Shown here one piece after another: positions 18,070 to 29,666 of a stretch of DNA of 64,000 nucleotides. The notes beneath the pieces were generated by a model. The model had not been told where the DNA came from, ran no database searches, and saw nothing but the letters and a program-made list of their open reading frames with translations. Positions within the stretch are counted from its first letter, which is position 1, and each line of letters begins with the position of its first letter. The translations under genes were made by a program, and so were the position numbers. The DNA is taken from positions 186,001 to 250,000 of the forward strand of contig NZ_BBWR01000003.1 of NCBI RefSeq assembly GCF_001463905.1, given 5' to 3'. Origin of the DNA: Aureimonas frigidaquae (GTDB taxonomy: Bacteria > Pseudomonadota > Alphaproteobacteria > Rhizobiales > Rhizobiaceae).

Positions 18070-20541
18070 TCAAACCCCCGGTGCGGGTTCTCCCGGCCGA
18101 CGCGCCCGAGCAGTCGGGGCGGCCCGGGCGGGATCTTCCGGCCAGACATGTTTGGGGTAGCGGCCGCGCAGAGCGGCGCGCACATCCCGCCAGGACCCGC
18201 TCCAGAAGCCCGGCAGATCGAGGGTGATCTGGATCGGCCGATGCGCCGGGGACAAGAGTTCCAACGTCAGCGGCATGCGGCCGCCGGCAATGGCAGGGTG
18301 TTGCGTCAGCCCGAACAATTCCTGGACACGGACCGCCAGCACGACCTTGTCCTCCTCGTAGCGCAGGGGCAGGCGCGAACCGGTCGGCACCGCGTAATGC
18401 GACGGGGCCAGCCTTTCGATCTGGCCGGACAGCCCGTGTGGCAGCCGGTGGAGGAGCCCCTCGCGCAGGGCCCCGGCGCCGATATCGGAGAGGCGCGTCG
18501 CGCCCGGCGCGAAGGGCATGAGCCAGGCTTCGAGCGTATCCATGAGCGAGGCCTCGTCCATGGCGGGCCATGGGTCGCCAAGGGTGCCGTTCAGGAAGCG
18601 CAGCCGCTCCAGAAGCCGCCGTCCCTCCGTGTCGAAGGGCAGGCTGTCCGCGCCGAGGCTGCGGATACCGTCGGCCAGTGCAGCGGCTGCGGCGCCGGGA
18701 TCGACGTCGGGCAAGGGCGTCTCCGACAGGACTGCGCGGCCGATCCGGCGCTGGCGGCGGGCGCGCACCGAACGCGACGCCGGATCGAAGAGGACCCGGT
18801 CCTCCTGCGTTCCGTAACGCTCTTCGAGGATCGCCAGCCCCGCCTTGTCGAGCGCCACGGCGCTGAGGATACGGGCGGCGCGGGCCGCGCCCTGCAGCTC
18901 GGCGACGATCAGGCCGGGGGCGCCTGCCAGGCGGGTCGTGTCCTCGATCTGCCCGCCGCGCCCGCTGGCCAGGACGAAATGGCCGCGCGCCCCCCGGGCG
19001 ACGGCGATCCGGTCGGGATAGGCTTCCGCCAGAAGAAGCGCCGGATCGGGCGTGTCGATCCGGCTTTCGCCGGCATTGGCATCGGCCCCCAGGCGCCGCG
19101 CAAGCTCCAGCGCGGCGCGCGCGCGCGGCCCCCGATCGGCAACGAGCCGGCGGTGGCGCTCGGCCAGGTCCGGATCGTTGCCGCCCAGTCCGCGCTCGGT
19201 CACGAGCACGGCAAACTCGGCGGCCAGCCGCCGGGGCGTGCCGGGCGCGGCGCGCACGACCATGGCGGCCAGGCGCGGCGGCAGGGCAAGGCTGCGCATC
19301 CGGCGCCCCGCTTCGGTCAGCCGTCCATCGGCATCGAAGGCGCCGAGCGCCGTGAGCAGGCCGCGCGCCTCGATCAGTGCCGGTTCCGGCGGCGGATCGA
19401 GGAAGGCGAGCGCCGCCGGATCGCCGATGCCGAAGGCGGCGCAGTCGAGGATCAGGCCGGACAGGTCCGTGGACAGGATTTCCGGCGTGTCGAAGGCCGG
19501 CAGGGCGTTGGTCTGCTCTGCGCGCCAGAGGCGGATGGCCCGGCCGGGACCTGTCCGTCCGGCGCGCCCCGCCCGCTGGTCCGCGCTCGCCCGCGACACG
19601 GCGACGGTTTCCAGCCGGGACAGGCCCGTCGCGGGCTCGAAGACGGGCCGGCGTGACAGTCCGCTATCGACGATGGTGCGGACCCCGTCGATGGTGATGG
19701 AGGTCTGCGCGATGGAGGTGGCGAGCACGACCTTGCGGCGCCCGGCGGGCGCCGGACGGATTGCGATGTCCTGATCGGCCGTGTCGAGCGCGCCATAGAG
19801 CGGCGCCAGGATCACATCGGCGGGCAGCCGCCCGGAAAGCCGCTCGGCCACCCGCTCGATCTCGCGCTGACCGGGCAGGAAGGCCAGGATGCTGCCGTCA
19901 TCCTCTGCCAGCGCATCGCGGATGGCGGTGGCGACGGCGTCCTCGATCCGCTCACTGCCCCGCTCCCGGTGGACGATCTCCACCGGATGGCTGCGTCCCT
20001 GCGTCTGTATGATGGGTGCGGGGGCCAGAAGCTCGGCAACGCGCGCACCGTCGAGCGTGGCGGACATGACCAGGATGGACAGGTCGTCGCGCAGGGCCGA
20101 ACGCACGTCGAGCGCCAGCGCCAGGCCGAAATCGGCATCGAGCGAGCGCTCGTGGAACTCATCGAAGATCACGCAGGCGATGCCGGCCAGTTCCGGATCG
20201 TCCAGGATCAGCCGCGTGAAGACGCCTTCGGTCACGACCTCGATCCGGGTGGCGCGGCCGATGCGCGTGTCGAGCCGCATGCGCCATCCGACGGTCTGGC
20301 CGACCGTCTCTCCCAGGAGCGCGGCCATGCGCGCCGCCGCAGCGCGTGCGGCCAGCCGGCGCGGCTCGATCAGGATGATCCGGCCTTCCGGCAGCGTGGA
20401 CAGGAGATGCAAGGGCACGAGGCTCGTCTTGCCGGCGCCGGGAGGGGCCACCAGTACGGCGCGGCCGCCGCCGACAAGCGCCTGCCCCAATTCGGGCAGC
20501 ACGGCGACAACGGGAAGATCCGGCAGGGAGGGAGGCGTCAT
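18070..20541 (-). CDS. hrpB: ATP-dependent RNA helicase HrpB
   Basis: 823 aa from ATG 20541, a typical HrpB length. Helicase motifs: Walker A APPGAGKTS near residue 35, DExH box FDEFHERSLDADFG, SAT in LVMSATLDG, then the C-terminal SITIDGVRTIVDSGLSRRP and QRAGRAGRTGPG. The C-terminal region ending PKHVWPEDP is the HrpB-specific domain. It is a DEAH-box helicase of unproven cellular role. The open frame upstream of 20541 belongs to another gene in another frame. Its ATG overlaps the stop of the upstream binding-protein gene, so the two are coupled. Confidence 0.95.
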   Translation of the reverse strand: MTPPSLPDLPVVAVLPELGQALVGGGRAVLVAPPGAGKTSLVPLHLLSTLPEGRIILIEPRRLAARAAAARMAALLGETVGQTVGWRMRLDTRIGRATRIEVVTEGVFTRLILDDPELAGIACVIFDEFHERSLDADFGLALALDVRSALRDDLSILVMSATLDGARVAELLAPAPIIQTQGRSHPVEIVHRERGSERIEDAVATAIRDALAEDDGSILAFLPGQREIERVAERLSGRLPADVILAPLYGALDTADQDIAIRPAPAGRRKVVLATSIAQTSITIDGVRTIVDSGLSRRPVFEPATGLSRLETVAVSRASADQRAGRAGRTGPGRAIRLWRAEQTNALPAFDTPEILSTDLSGLILDCAAFGIGDPAALAFLDPPPEPALIEARGLLTALGAFDADGRLTEAGRRMRSLALPPRLAAMVVRAAPGTPRRLAAEFAVLVTERGLGGNDPDLAERHRRLVADRGPRARAALELARRLGADANAGESRIDTPDPALLLAEAYPDRIAVARGARGHFVLASGRGGQIEDTTRLAGAPGLIVAELQGAARAARILSAVALDKAGLAILEERYGTQEDRVLFDPASRSVRARRQRRIGRAVLSETPLPDVDPGAAAAALADGIRSLGADSLPFDTEGRRLLERLRFLNGTLGDPWPAMDEASLMDTLEAWLMPFAPGATRLSDIGAGALREGLLHRLPHGLSGQIERLAPSHYAVPTGSRLPLRYEEDKVVLAVRVQELFGLTQHPAIAGGRMPLTLELLSPAHRPIQITLDLPGFWSGSWRDVRAALRGRYPKHVWPEDPARAAPTARARRPGEPAPGV

Positions 20542-21761
20542 TGCGCCGACAGGCGGGCCGCCACGGCCGGCCGCAGCCAGTCGATCCAGCTGATATGCGG
20601 GCGCGGTATGGCGATGTCGCGCGGGCCGAAGCCGATGGCCGGGGCCATGGCCTGGCGCAGCCGTGCCGCATCTTCGGCCGGCAGCGCCGACAGGGCCAGG
20701 ACCGACGCATCGCCCCACAGGGCAGGATCGGCCTTGCGGATCTGCGCTTGCGGCGACATCAGGAAATCCGCCACCACGAGTGCCGCGGCGGGAACGGGCG
20801 TGTCCCGATCGATCAGAAGGAAATGCGCGTCCACCATGCCGCCGACCGCCAGGCCGAAGCCGGCAATTTCCCCACCGCCGCCATCGGCCGATGGGCTGCC
20901 GGCCCCGCCGGGCAGGGGATCGAAATCGGCGATCATGTCGACACTGCCCTCGGCAAGCAGGCGCCGCGCCTCCGCGCCATTGGCCGGGAACGCCTGGCCC
21001 TCCTGCCAAAGCAGCGGCCGGATCGTGTCCAGCCAGTCCATGAGCGGCTGGGCCACCGCCTCGGCATCGGCGTCCTTGACCGGCGCCTGCAGGAGGGACG
21101 GATCGTCCGCCAGGGCGAAGAGCATCTCTTCCAGGAAGGCTTCCCCGTCGGGCGCGGCCGGATCGACGATGGCGAACCGGCCGGGATTGGCCCGTGCATA
21201 GGTCAGGATCGCTTCCGGCGTATCTGGGCGCGCACTGGTGGCGCGCGTGTTGGCATAGAGCGTGACGCGGCGCAGGCCCAGGGGAACGGCGCCGTAGCGG
21301 GTCGGCAGCCCGGCGGCCTGCAGGAGCGAGGGATGCTTCGCCACATCCACGAACTGCCAGTTCGGCAGCCGGAAGGCGAAGCGCCCGGGCAGGAGATTCT
21401 CCATACGCGCCCTGGCGACGGCCACCGACCCCACCGCCGCAAGGTCGAAAGGAGCAGGCTCTTCCCCGCGCAAGGCTTCGAGCGCGGCCATGTCGGACGG
21501 CAGTTCGACGAGGTCCAGCCGGACGCCGAAGCGGGCCTGCAACTCGGTGGCGGCCCATTCCAGGAAGTCCGGATCGGCCGTGCCGTCGCCCGTCAGGGCC
21601 AGGCGCACCGTCTGGTCATGCGCGGCGGTTGCGATGGCGGGCCAGTCGCGAAGGTCCGGCCAGCCGTCCGGCATCTGCGCGGCGGCCATACCGGGCAGGG
21701 CCGCGGCAATCAGAGCGGCGGCCACGAGGCGGCGCAGGGAGAATCCACGATATACGACCAA
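20538..21761 (-). CDS. Orphan ABC transporter substrate-binding protein, YnjB-like
   Basis: 407 aa if translation starts at TTG 21761, chosen because GGAGACG lies 8 bases upstream and the next residues form a signal peptide (VYRGFSLRRLVAAALIAAAL to GMAAAQ). Longer in-frame readings run through the divergent SDR promoter. The mature part resembles thiamine/iron-type periplasmic binding proteins of the YnjB group: FDLAAVGSVA, GAVPLGLRRVTLYANT and ADFLMSPQAQIRK. No permease or ATPase gene is adjacent; instead its stop overlaps hrpB. Function is therefore open: it may work with a distant transporter. Confidence 0.8.
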   Translation of the reverse strand: MVVYRGFSLRRLVAAALIAAALPGMAAAQMPDGWPDLRDWPAIATAAHDQTVRLALTGDGTADPDFLEWAATELQARFGVRLDLVELPSDMAALEALRGEEPAPFDLAAVGSVAVARARMENLLPGRFAFRLPNWQFVDVAKHPSLLQAAGLPTRYGAVPLGLRRVTLYANTRATSARPDTPEAILTYARANPGRFAIVDPAAPDGEAFLEEMLFALADDPSLLQAPVKDADAEAVAQPLMDWLDTIRPLLWQEGQAFPANGAEARRLLAEGSVDMIADFDPLPGGAGSPSADGGGGEIAGFGLAVGGMVDAHFLLIDRDTPVPAAALVVADFLMSPQAQIRKADPALWGDASVLALSALPAEDAARLRQAMAPAIGFGPRDIAIPRPHISWIDWLRPAVAARLSAQ

Positions 21762-21906
21762 GGCTTTCGTCTCCGTTTCATTGGAAATTTCATGCCGCGT
21801 GCATAAAGGCAATGGTCGGCGCCTACCGGTGCGGTGCGCATATGGCTTTTCATGCCCGCGGACACGATCTAAAGAAAAGCCGCGTGCGATGAGGGGGATG
21901 AAGACC

Positions 21907-22665
21907 ATGTCGGAAACCGAAGGCCAGGATACCCGTCGCACGATCGTGCTGACGGGAGCATCGCGCGGCATAGGCCATGCGACCGTGAAGCGCTTCTCGC
22001 GCGAGGGGTGGCGGGTCATCACCTGCTCGCGGCAGGATTTCTCCACCGACTGCCCCTGGCCGGCCGGGCCGGAGGATCACATCCGCGTGGACCTGGCCGA
22101 CCCGGAAGACATCGGTTTCGCCATCTCGGAAATCCGCCGAAGGCTGGAAGCCAATGGCAGCCGGCTCGACGCACTCGTCAACAACGCGGCCATCTCGCCC
22201 AAGGTCAATGGCGGCGATCGGATGGATTCGATCCACACGCCGATGCATGTCTGGCGGGACGTGTTCCAGGTGAATTTTTTCGCGCCGATCATGCTGGCGC
22301 GGGGTCTTTATGCCGAGCTTCAGACGGCCGGCGGCTCGGTCGTCAACGTCACCTCCATCGTCGGCAGCCGCGTCCACCCCTTTGCGGGGACGGCCTATGC
22401 GACCTCAAAGGCGGCGCTCGCCTCACTCACGCGGGAAATGGCAGCCGATTTCGGCCCGGCCGGCATCCGCGTCAATGCCATCGCCCCCGGAGAGATCGAC
22501 ACCGCCATCCTGTCGCCCGGCACGGAAAAGATCGTTGAGACAATCCCGCTGCGCCGGCTCGGCAAGACGGCGGAAGTCGCCGATGTGATCTACTTCCTGT
22601 GCTCGGGCCAGTCCGCCTATGTCAACGGGGCGGAACTGCATATCAATGGCGGCCAGCACGTCTGA
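21907..22665 (+). CDS. SDR-family oxidoreductase
   Basis: 252 aa from ATG 21907, with AGGGGG 9 bases upstream (in-frame ATGs at 21889 and 21898 are less well spaced). Classical SDR features: TGASRGIG cofactor loop at about residues 16-23, NNAA, the catalytic serine in NVTSIVGS, YATSK with the Tyr-Lys pair, and the terminal NGAELHINGGQHV. It probably reduces or oxidises a carbonyl/hydroxyl with NAD(P); the substrate cannot be told. It is divergent from the orphan binding protein. Confidence 0.9.
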   Translation: MSETEGQDTRRTIVLTGASRGIGHATVKRFSREGWRVITCSRQDFSTDCPWPAGPEDHIRVDLADPEDIGFAISEIRRRLEANGSRLDALVNNAAISPKVNGGDRMDSIHTPMHVWRDVFQVNFFAPIMLARGLYAELQTAGGSVVNVTSIVGSRVHPFAGTAYATSKAALASLTREMAADFGPAGIRVNAIAPGEIDTAILSPGTEKIVETIPLRRLGKTAEVADVIYFLCSGQSAYVNGAELHINGGQHV

Positions 22666-22692
22666 CGGCCGCCATCGGCGCCCCGACGGCCG

Positions 22693-23280
22693 TCAGGGGT
22701 TGCGGCGCGCGTCCAGCGCCGCGAAGAGGAGGCTGGACCCGGAAAAGATGAAGGAGATCCCCAGGAACACGCCGACCGCCCAGACGGCGGTTCCAGGCAG
22801 GCCGAGGATCAGAAGCACGGCCAGCACGATGTTGAGGATCCCCGTCAGCACCAGTGCCCACCAGCCCGACCGGCTGCCCGAGCGGATGGCACGGGCAAGC
22901 GCGAATTCCAGAAAGGCCGTCACGAGGAAGTAGGTCGCCAGCATCCATGTCAGCGTGACGGCGCCGGCCACGGGATTATAGACGATCACCGCGCCAAGCA
23001 CCGCCGCCAGCACCGCCAGCGCCAGATTGGACCAGAAGCCCGAATGGGCGCGTGCCTGGAAGGCGGCGACGATCCCCATGACGCCGCCGATGATCAGGAG
23101 CCATCCGAAAAACAGCGTCGAGGCGAGCGTCGCGGCAAAGGGGGCCAGCAAGGCCAGAATGCCGACGGCGAGCATCAGCCCTCCCTGCAGCGCATAGGCT
23201 TTCCAGTGGTCGTGCAGTTCGGAGCGGAACCGCCGTTCGATGGCGCCGGCTGCGGCCGGCCGATCCTTTGGCAAGGTCAT
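22693..23280 (-). CDS. HdeD-family (DUF308) membrane protein
   Basis: 195 aa from ATG 23280, with GGAAGGGA about 8 bases upstream; earlier in-frame starts lack this. Six hydrophobic segments arranged in pairs follow a polar 30-residue N-terminus, with the typical FGWLLIIGGVMGIVAAFQAR and GFWSNLALAVLAAVLG blocks of HdeD/DUF308. The E. coli relative is an acid-resistance membrane protein, but the mechanism is unknown and this one is named by family only. It diverges from the PBP gene. Confidence 0.88.
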   Translation of the reverse strand: MTLPKDRPAAAGAIERRFRSELHDHWKAYALQGGLMLAVGILALLAPFAATLASTLFFGWLLIIGGVMGIVAAFQARAHSGFWSNLALAVLAAVLGAVIVYNPVAGAVTLTWMLATYFLVTAFLEFALARAIRSGSRSGWWALVLTGILNIVLAVLLILGLPGTAVWAVGVFLGISFIFSGSSLLFAALDARRNP

Positions 23281-23498
23281 GGATTGTCCCTTCCATTCTT
23301 CTGTCATGCCGTTTGACCGCGGCCCGCTGGACCGACAACCGGCCCGTGTGCTGCGTCCGTACGGCGGCAACTCTGCGTGACCGAGGTGCAACAGCGCAAG
23401 GCCCAGTGTGCCGCCGGCCCGTCAAACCGCCATATTTGCAATGCAACGCGGCAACATCGTACAGCCTGCCTAAACACTGCACCGAGCCAGGAGGCCAC

Positions 23499-25991
23499 AT
23501 GGGTTTGCGGCGAAAGGAACCGCGTATCGAGCCGACATTCGGGCAGACGCCCGAGGGATCGGGCGGCGAGGGTTTCCGCCTGTCGGCCGACGACCGGGCC
23601 GTGCCGCAGGACCGTGCGCCGCGCCGCGAACGCGTGGAGCGCAAGGCGCCCCGCCGCCGTGGTGGCGGTGATGGCAATGGTGGGGGCAGCGGCAATGGCG
23701 GCGGCCGGGGCGGTGGACGCTCGAGCGGCGGGCGCCGCCGCCGTTCGCCGTTCGCCCGGCTGGCGGGCTTCGTCGTCATGCTCGGCTTCTGGGCGATGCT
23801 CGCGGGCGCCGCGGTCATCGGTTACTTCGCCCTGACGCTGCCGCAGGAGGCCTGGGTCGTCCCCGACCGGCCGCCCAATGTGCGCATCGTCTCGGTCACG
23901 GGGGATCTGCTTGCGAACCGGGGTGTGACCGGCGGCGAGGCGCTGGCGCTCGACCAGATCAGCCCCTACCTGCCGCAGGCCGTCATGGCGATCGAGGATC
24001 GCCGCTTCTACCAGCATTTCGGCGTGGACCCGATCGGCATCATCCGCGCCTTGACGACCAATCTTCAGGCGGGCGGCACCGTGCAGGGCGGCTCGACGCT
24101 GACCCAGCAGCTCGCCAAGAACATCTTCCTGACGCCCGAGCAGAAGCTGACGCGCAAGATTCAGGAGGCGATCCTCGCCCTATGGCTCGAGCAGCGCTTC
24201 TCCAAGGACCAGATCCTGGAGATGTACCTGAACCGGGTCTATTTCGGTTCGGGCGCCACGGGTGCGCAGGCCGCTGCCCGACGCTATTTCGACAAGGATG
24301 CGAGCGAACTGACGCTGAGCCAGTCGGCCATGCTGGCCGGGCTTCTCAAGGCGCCGTCCGAACTGACGCCGGTGCGCAATCCGGAAGCGGCCAAGGCGCG
24401 GGCCGACGTGGTGCTCGGCGCCATGCTCGAAGCCGGCTTCATCACGCAGGATGAATACAAGGCCGCCCTGGCCGAACAGCCGACCGAGGCCCGCAGCTTC
24501 TGGACCGGCGGCGAGCATTACGCCGCCGACATGGTCATGCGCGATCTGAAAGGCCTGGTCGGGGACGACATCCGCAAGGACGTGATCGTCGAGACGACGA
24601 TCGACCTGCCGCTCGAAAAGGCGGCTGAAAAGGCCATCCGCGATACGATCGACCATGCCAAGCAGAATGTGACGCAGGGCGCGCTCGTCTCCATCGACGG
24701 GACGGGCGCCATCCGCGCCATCATCGGCGGGCGCGATTATGCGGAAAGCCAGTTCAACCGCGCCGTGGACGCGCGCCGGCAGCCGGGCTCGGCCTTCAAG
24801 CCCTTCGTCTACGAGACGGCGCTGGAATTCGGCTGGCGGCCCGAAAGCATGATGATGGACCAGCCGGTGCGCATCGGGAACTGGACGCCGTCCAATTACG
24901 ACAACAAGTTCCGCGGCCCGGTCACCATGGCGCAGGCCGTGGCCCATTCGCTCAACACGACGGCGGCGGCGCTGACGGCCGAACTCGGCCCCAAGACGGT
25001 TATCGAGACCGCCACCTCCATGGGCATCACCTCCCCCATGGAGGAAAACGCCTCCATCGCGCTCGGCACGTCCGAGGTCTCGCTCCTGGAACTGACGGGG
25101 GCCTTCGCTCCCTTCGCCAATGGCGGCTACCGGGCGACACCCCATCTCGTCAACCGCGTGACCACGGTGGATGGCGAGGTGCTCTACGAGCGGCCGTCCG
25201 AAGTCCCGCCCATGGTCATCACCGCCGACATAGCCGGCATGATGAACGCCATGCTGACGGGCGTGGTTACCTCCGGCACCGGGCGGCGCGCGCAGCTGGA
25301 CGGCTGGCAGGTGGCCGGCAAGTCCGGCACCACGCAGGATTTCAAGGACGCCTGGTTCATCGGGTATACGGCCAATCTGACGACGGGCGTCTGGCTCGGC
25401 AACGACAATGGCAAGCCGATGCGGCAGGTCACCGGCGGTTCGCTGCCGGCCGAGGCTTGGAAGGCCTTCATGGTCACCGCGCATGAGGGCCTGCCCCCCG
25501 TGCCGCTGCCGGGCGACTACCGGATCGGCGATCACCAGGGCGGCGTGCCCATGGCGTCCGCGCAGCCGCAAGCGCCGGCGGAGGGCATCCCGGCCGGCGG
25601 CGGAGGGGAGCCGCCCCGCGCCACCTATGTGGACGAATACGGCAACCTGCTGGACCAGTACGGCCGCATGATGCCCAACCAGCCGCCCTCGCAGGCGGAA
25701 CTGGATCGTTCGGGCGGCGTGGCCGCGCCGGCGCAGGATTCCGCCGCCGCTGTTGCTCCGCCACCCGGCGCGCCCGCGCCCCACGATCCCTATGGCGACG
25801 GCACCTATGGCGGCGCGCCGCCGGAATACGGCGCCCCGGCCGATTACGGTGCGCCGCCGCGCATGGTCCTGGAAGGGCCGGCGCGGGTGATCCGGCAGGA
25901 CGAACTGCCGCCGGACGCCGTTCTGGAAGGGCCGGCGCAGGGCGGGCGCGCCACCGATCGCTCCTTGTTCCGCGGCCTTTTCGGCGGCTGA
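23499..25991 (+). CDS. Class A penicillin-binding protein 1A
   Basis: 830 aa from ATG 23499, with CCAGGAGG just upstream. The cytosolic N-terminus (about residues 41-82) is very basic and Gly/Arg-rich, followed by one membrane anchor (about 88-112). The GT51 domain has Glu166 in EDRRFYQHFG, QGGSTLTQQLAKN and KIQEAILALWLEQRFSKDQI. The transpeptidase has S431-A-F-K, S484-L-N and K608-S-G-T, all intact, so both activities should be present. The last 130 residues are a Pro/Gly/Ala/Tyr-rich tail with no recognised domain. It synthesises and cross-links peptidoglycan in the periplasm. Confidence 0.95.
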   Translation: MGLRRKEPRIEPTFGQTPEGSGGEGFRLSADDRAVPQDRAPRRERVERKAPRRRGGGDGNGGGSGNGGGRGGGRSSGGRRRRSPFARLAGFVVMLGFWAMLAGAAVIGYFALTLPQEAWVVPDRPPNVRIVSVTGDLLANRGVTGGEALALDQISPYLPQAVMAIEDRRFYQHFGVDPIGIIRALTTNLQAGGTVQGGSTLTQQLAKNIFLTPEQKLTRKIQEAILALWLEQRFSKDQILEMYLNRVYFGSGATGAQAAARRYFDKDASELTLSQSAMLAGLLKAPSELTPVRNPEAAKARADVVLGAMLEAGFITQDEYKAALAEQPTEARSFWTGGEHYAADMVMRDLKGLVGDDIRKDVIVETTIDLPLEKAAEKAIRDTIDHAKQNVTQGALVSIDGTGAIRAIIGGRDYAESQFNRAVDARRQPGSAFKPFVYETALEFGWRPESMMMDQPVRIGNWTPSNYDNKFRGPVTMAQAVAHSLNTTAAALTAELGPKTVIETATSMGITSPMEENASIALGTSEVSLLELTGAFAPFANGGYRATPHLVNRVTTVDGEVLYERPSEVPPMVITADIAGMMNAMLTGVVTSGTGRRAQLDGWQVAGKSGTTQDFKDAWFIGYTANLTTGVWLGNDNGKPMRQVTGGSLPAEAWKAFMVTAHEGLPPVPLPGDYRIGDHQGGVPMASAQPQAPAEGIPAGGGGEPPRATYVDEYGNLLDQYGRMMPNQPPSQAELDRSGGVAAPAQDSAAAVAPPPGAPAPHDPYGDGTYGGAPPEYGAPADYGAPPRMVLEGPARVIRQDELPPDAVLEGPAQGGRATDRSLFRGLFGG

Positions 25992-26045
25992 GGCCGCCCT
26001 TGGCCCGGCGTGGCAAACTCCTGTCACGCTGGCGCCTCTCGCCGA

Positions 26046-26075
26046 CTTGCACGCTCAAACGCCCGTTCATATATA
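26046..26075 (+). promoter_or_regulatory. Heat-shock (sigma-32-type) promoter of dnaK
   Basis: CTTG at 26046-26049, an 18-base spacer, then CATATATA at 26068-26075. This agrees with the alphaproteobacterial RpoH consensus CTTG-N17/18-CYTATNT. It lies about 120 bp before the dnaK start, leaving a roughly 120-nt leader. Confidence 0.8.
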
Positions 26076-26201
26076 GCTGGCAACCCCGATACCGTCCGCC
26101 ACGCGGATGGTCGGGGAAGCATGTATGGACAACTCACAAGGACCCGCCTGACGGAACGCCTCGACGAGGGTCCGGGCGGTTCGCTCTAGAAGGAGACACC
26201 C

Positions 26202-28136
<1,935 letters not shown>

Positions 28137-28162
28137 CGCCACGCTCCGGCACACCGAAGGGA

Positions 28163-28194
28163 GGCTCCGGCAGTCAAAGCCGGAGCCTTTTCTT
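28163..28194 (+). terminator. Rho-independent terminator after dnaK
   Basis: A perfect 9-bp stem (GGCTCCGGC and complement) with loop AGTCAAA, followed by TTTTCTT. It sits between dnaK and dnaJ. Confidence 0.9.
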
Positions 28195-28324
28195 CATGGG
28201 GCGTTGCCCCGCCGCCGCATGCGGCTGTGGTAAGCGGTTGGAACAATTCCTAAATGAAGGCCGGCGGCGGTCCCGCTGCTTTTCGAACCGGCTCCCGGCA
28301 ACAGATTCTTAAGGTTGGTCACAA

Positions 28325-29467
28325 GTGTCCGTGAAGGTCGATTACTACGAAATGCTCGGGGTCGAGAGGACCTGCGACGATAAGGTGCTCAAGTCGGCAT
28401 TTCGCAAGCTCGCCATGAAGTATCACCCCGACAAGAACCCGGGCGATACGGCAGCGGAACTCAAGTTCAAGGAAATCGGCGAAGCCTACGAGGTCCTCAA
28501 GGATCCGCAGAAGCGCGCCGCCTATGACCGTTTCGGCCATGCCGCCTTCCAGAATGGCGGTGGCGGGGGCGGCGGCTTCAGGGGGGACTTCTCCTCCTCC
28601 ATGGCCGACATCTTCGACGATATATTCGGCCAGATGCATGGCGGCGCCCGGCGCGGACGCTCCACCAGCGGCCGGGAGCGCGGCTCGGACCTGCGCTACA
28701 ACATGGAAATCTCGCTGGAGGAAGCCTTCAACGGCAAGACGGCCGAGATCCGCGTGCCGACCACCATTCAGTGCGATGCCTGCACGGGCTCCGGCGCCAA
28801 GCCGGGCACCGCGCCCCGGACCTGTCCCACTTGTGGCGGCAACGGTCGCATCCGCGCCTCGCAGGGTTTCTTCTCCGTGGAGCGCACCTGCCCGACCTGC
28901 CACGGCAACGGGCAGATCATCAGCGATCCCTGTGGCAAGTGCGGTGGGGCAGGGCGTCTGCCGCAGGAGCGCAACCTTTCGGTCAACATCCCCGCCGGGA
29001 TCGAGGATGGCACGCGCATCCGCCTGGCCGGCGAGGGTGAGGCCGGCCTGCGCGGTGGCCCCTCGGGCGATCTCTACATCTTCCTGTCGGTCCGCAGCCA
29101 CCCGATCTTCCAGCGCGAAGGGGCCGACCTTTACTGCAAGGTGCCGATTTCGATGGTGTCGGCGGCGCTCGGCGGCTCTTTCGAGGTCACCACGCTCGAC
29201 GGAACGCAGAACCGCGTGAAGGTGCCGGAAGGCACCCAAGCCGGGACCCAGTTCCGCGTGCGCGGCAAGGGCATGCCGGTGCTGCGCTCGAACCAGGTCG
29301 GCGACATGTTCATCCAGGTCACGATCGAAACGCCGCAGAACCTGTCGCGCCGCCAGCGCGAACTGCTGGAGGAATTCGAGACGATCTCCTCGCAGGAGAA
29401 CTCGCCGCAATCGACCGGCTTCTTCGCGCGCATGAAAGAGTTTTTGGGCGGACTGGGCGAAAACTGA
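28325..29467 (+). CDS. dnaJ: Co-chaperone DnaJ (Hsp40)
   Basis: 380 aa with a GTG start (GTG TCC GTG AAG), preceded by AAGG. The J domain carries YHPDKNPGD with the HPD motif. A Gly/Phe-rich linker (about residues 78-95) is followed by the zinc centre from Cys150, with four repeats [24 protein letters not shown] and CGKCGGAG, and then the two C-terminal substrate-binding domains. It stimulates DnaK ATPase and delivers clients. dnaK lies just upstream, beyond a terminator. Confidence 0.97.
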   Translation: MSVKVDYYEMLGVERTCDDKVLKSAFRKLAMKYHPDKNPGDTAAELKFKEIGEAYEVLKDPQKRAAYDRFGHAAFQNGGGGGGGFRGDFSSSMADIFDDIFGQMHGGARRGRSTSGRERGSDLRYNMEISLEEAFNGKTAEIRVPTTIQCDACTGSGAKPGTAPRTCPTCGGNGRIRASQGFFSVERTCPTCHGNGQIISDPCGKCGGAGRLPQERNLSVNIPAGIEDGTRIRLAGEGEAGLRGGPSGDLYIFLSVRSHPIFQREGADLYCKVPISMVSAALGGSFEVTTLDGTQNRVKVPEGTQAGTQFRVRGKGMPVLRSNQVGDMFIQVTIETPQNLSRRQRELLEEFETISSQENSPQSTGFFARMKEFLGGLGEN

Positions 29468-29666
29468 ACGCCCATTCAAGGGCTTGGCGGCAGAATTCGC
29501 TTCCGTCGCCAGCCTGTTCGGCTAGTCTCGCGCACATGGCCGGCGGCGGGTGGCAGGATCCATCCGGCGCAGCGGCATCCACTGTGCCAGGACGGGATGG
29601 AGCGGGAGCGCCCTTCATGCGCGCCCGTCACGCAGCCACGTGATCCCGAGCGGAACCGGAGTCCCG

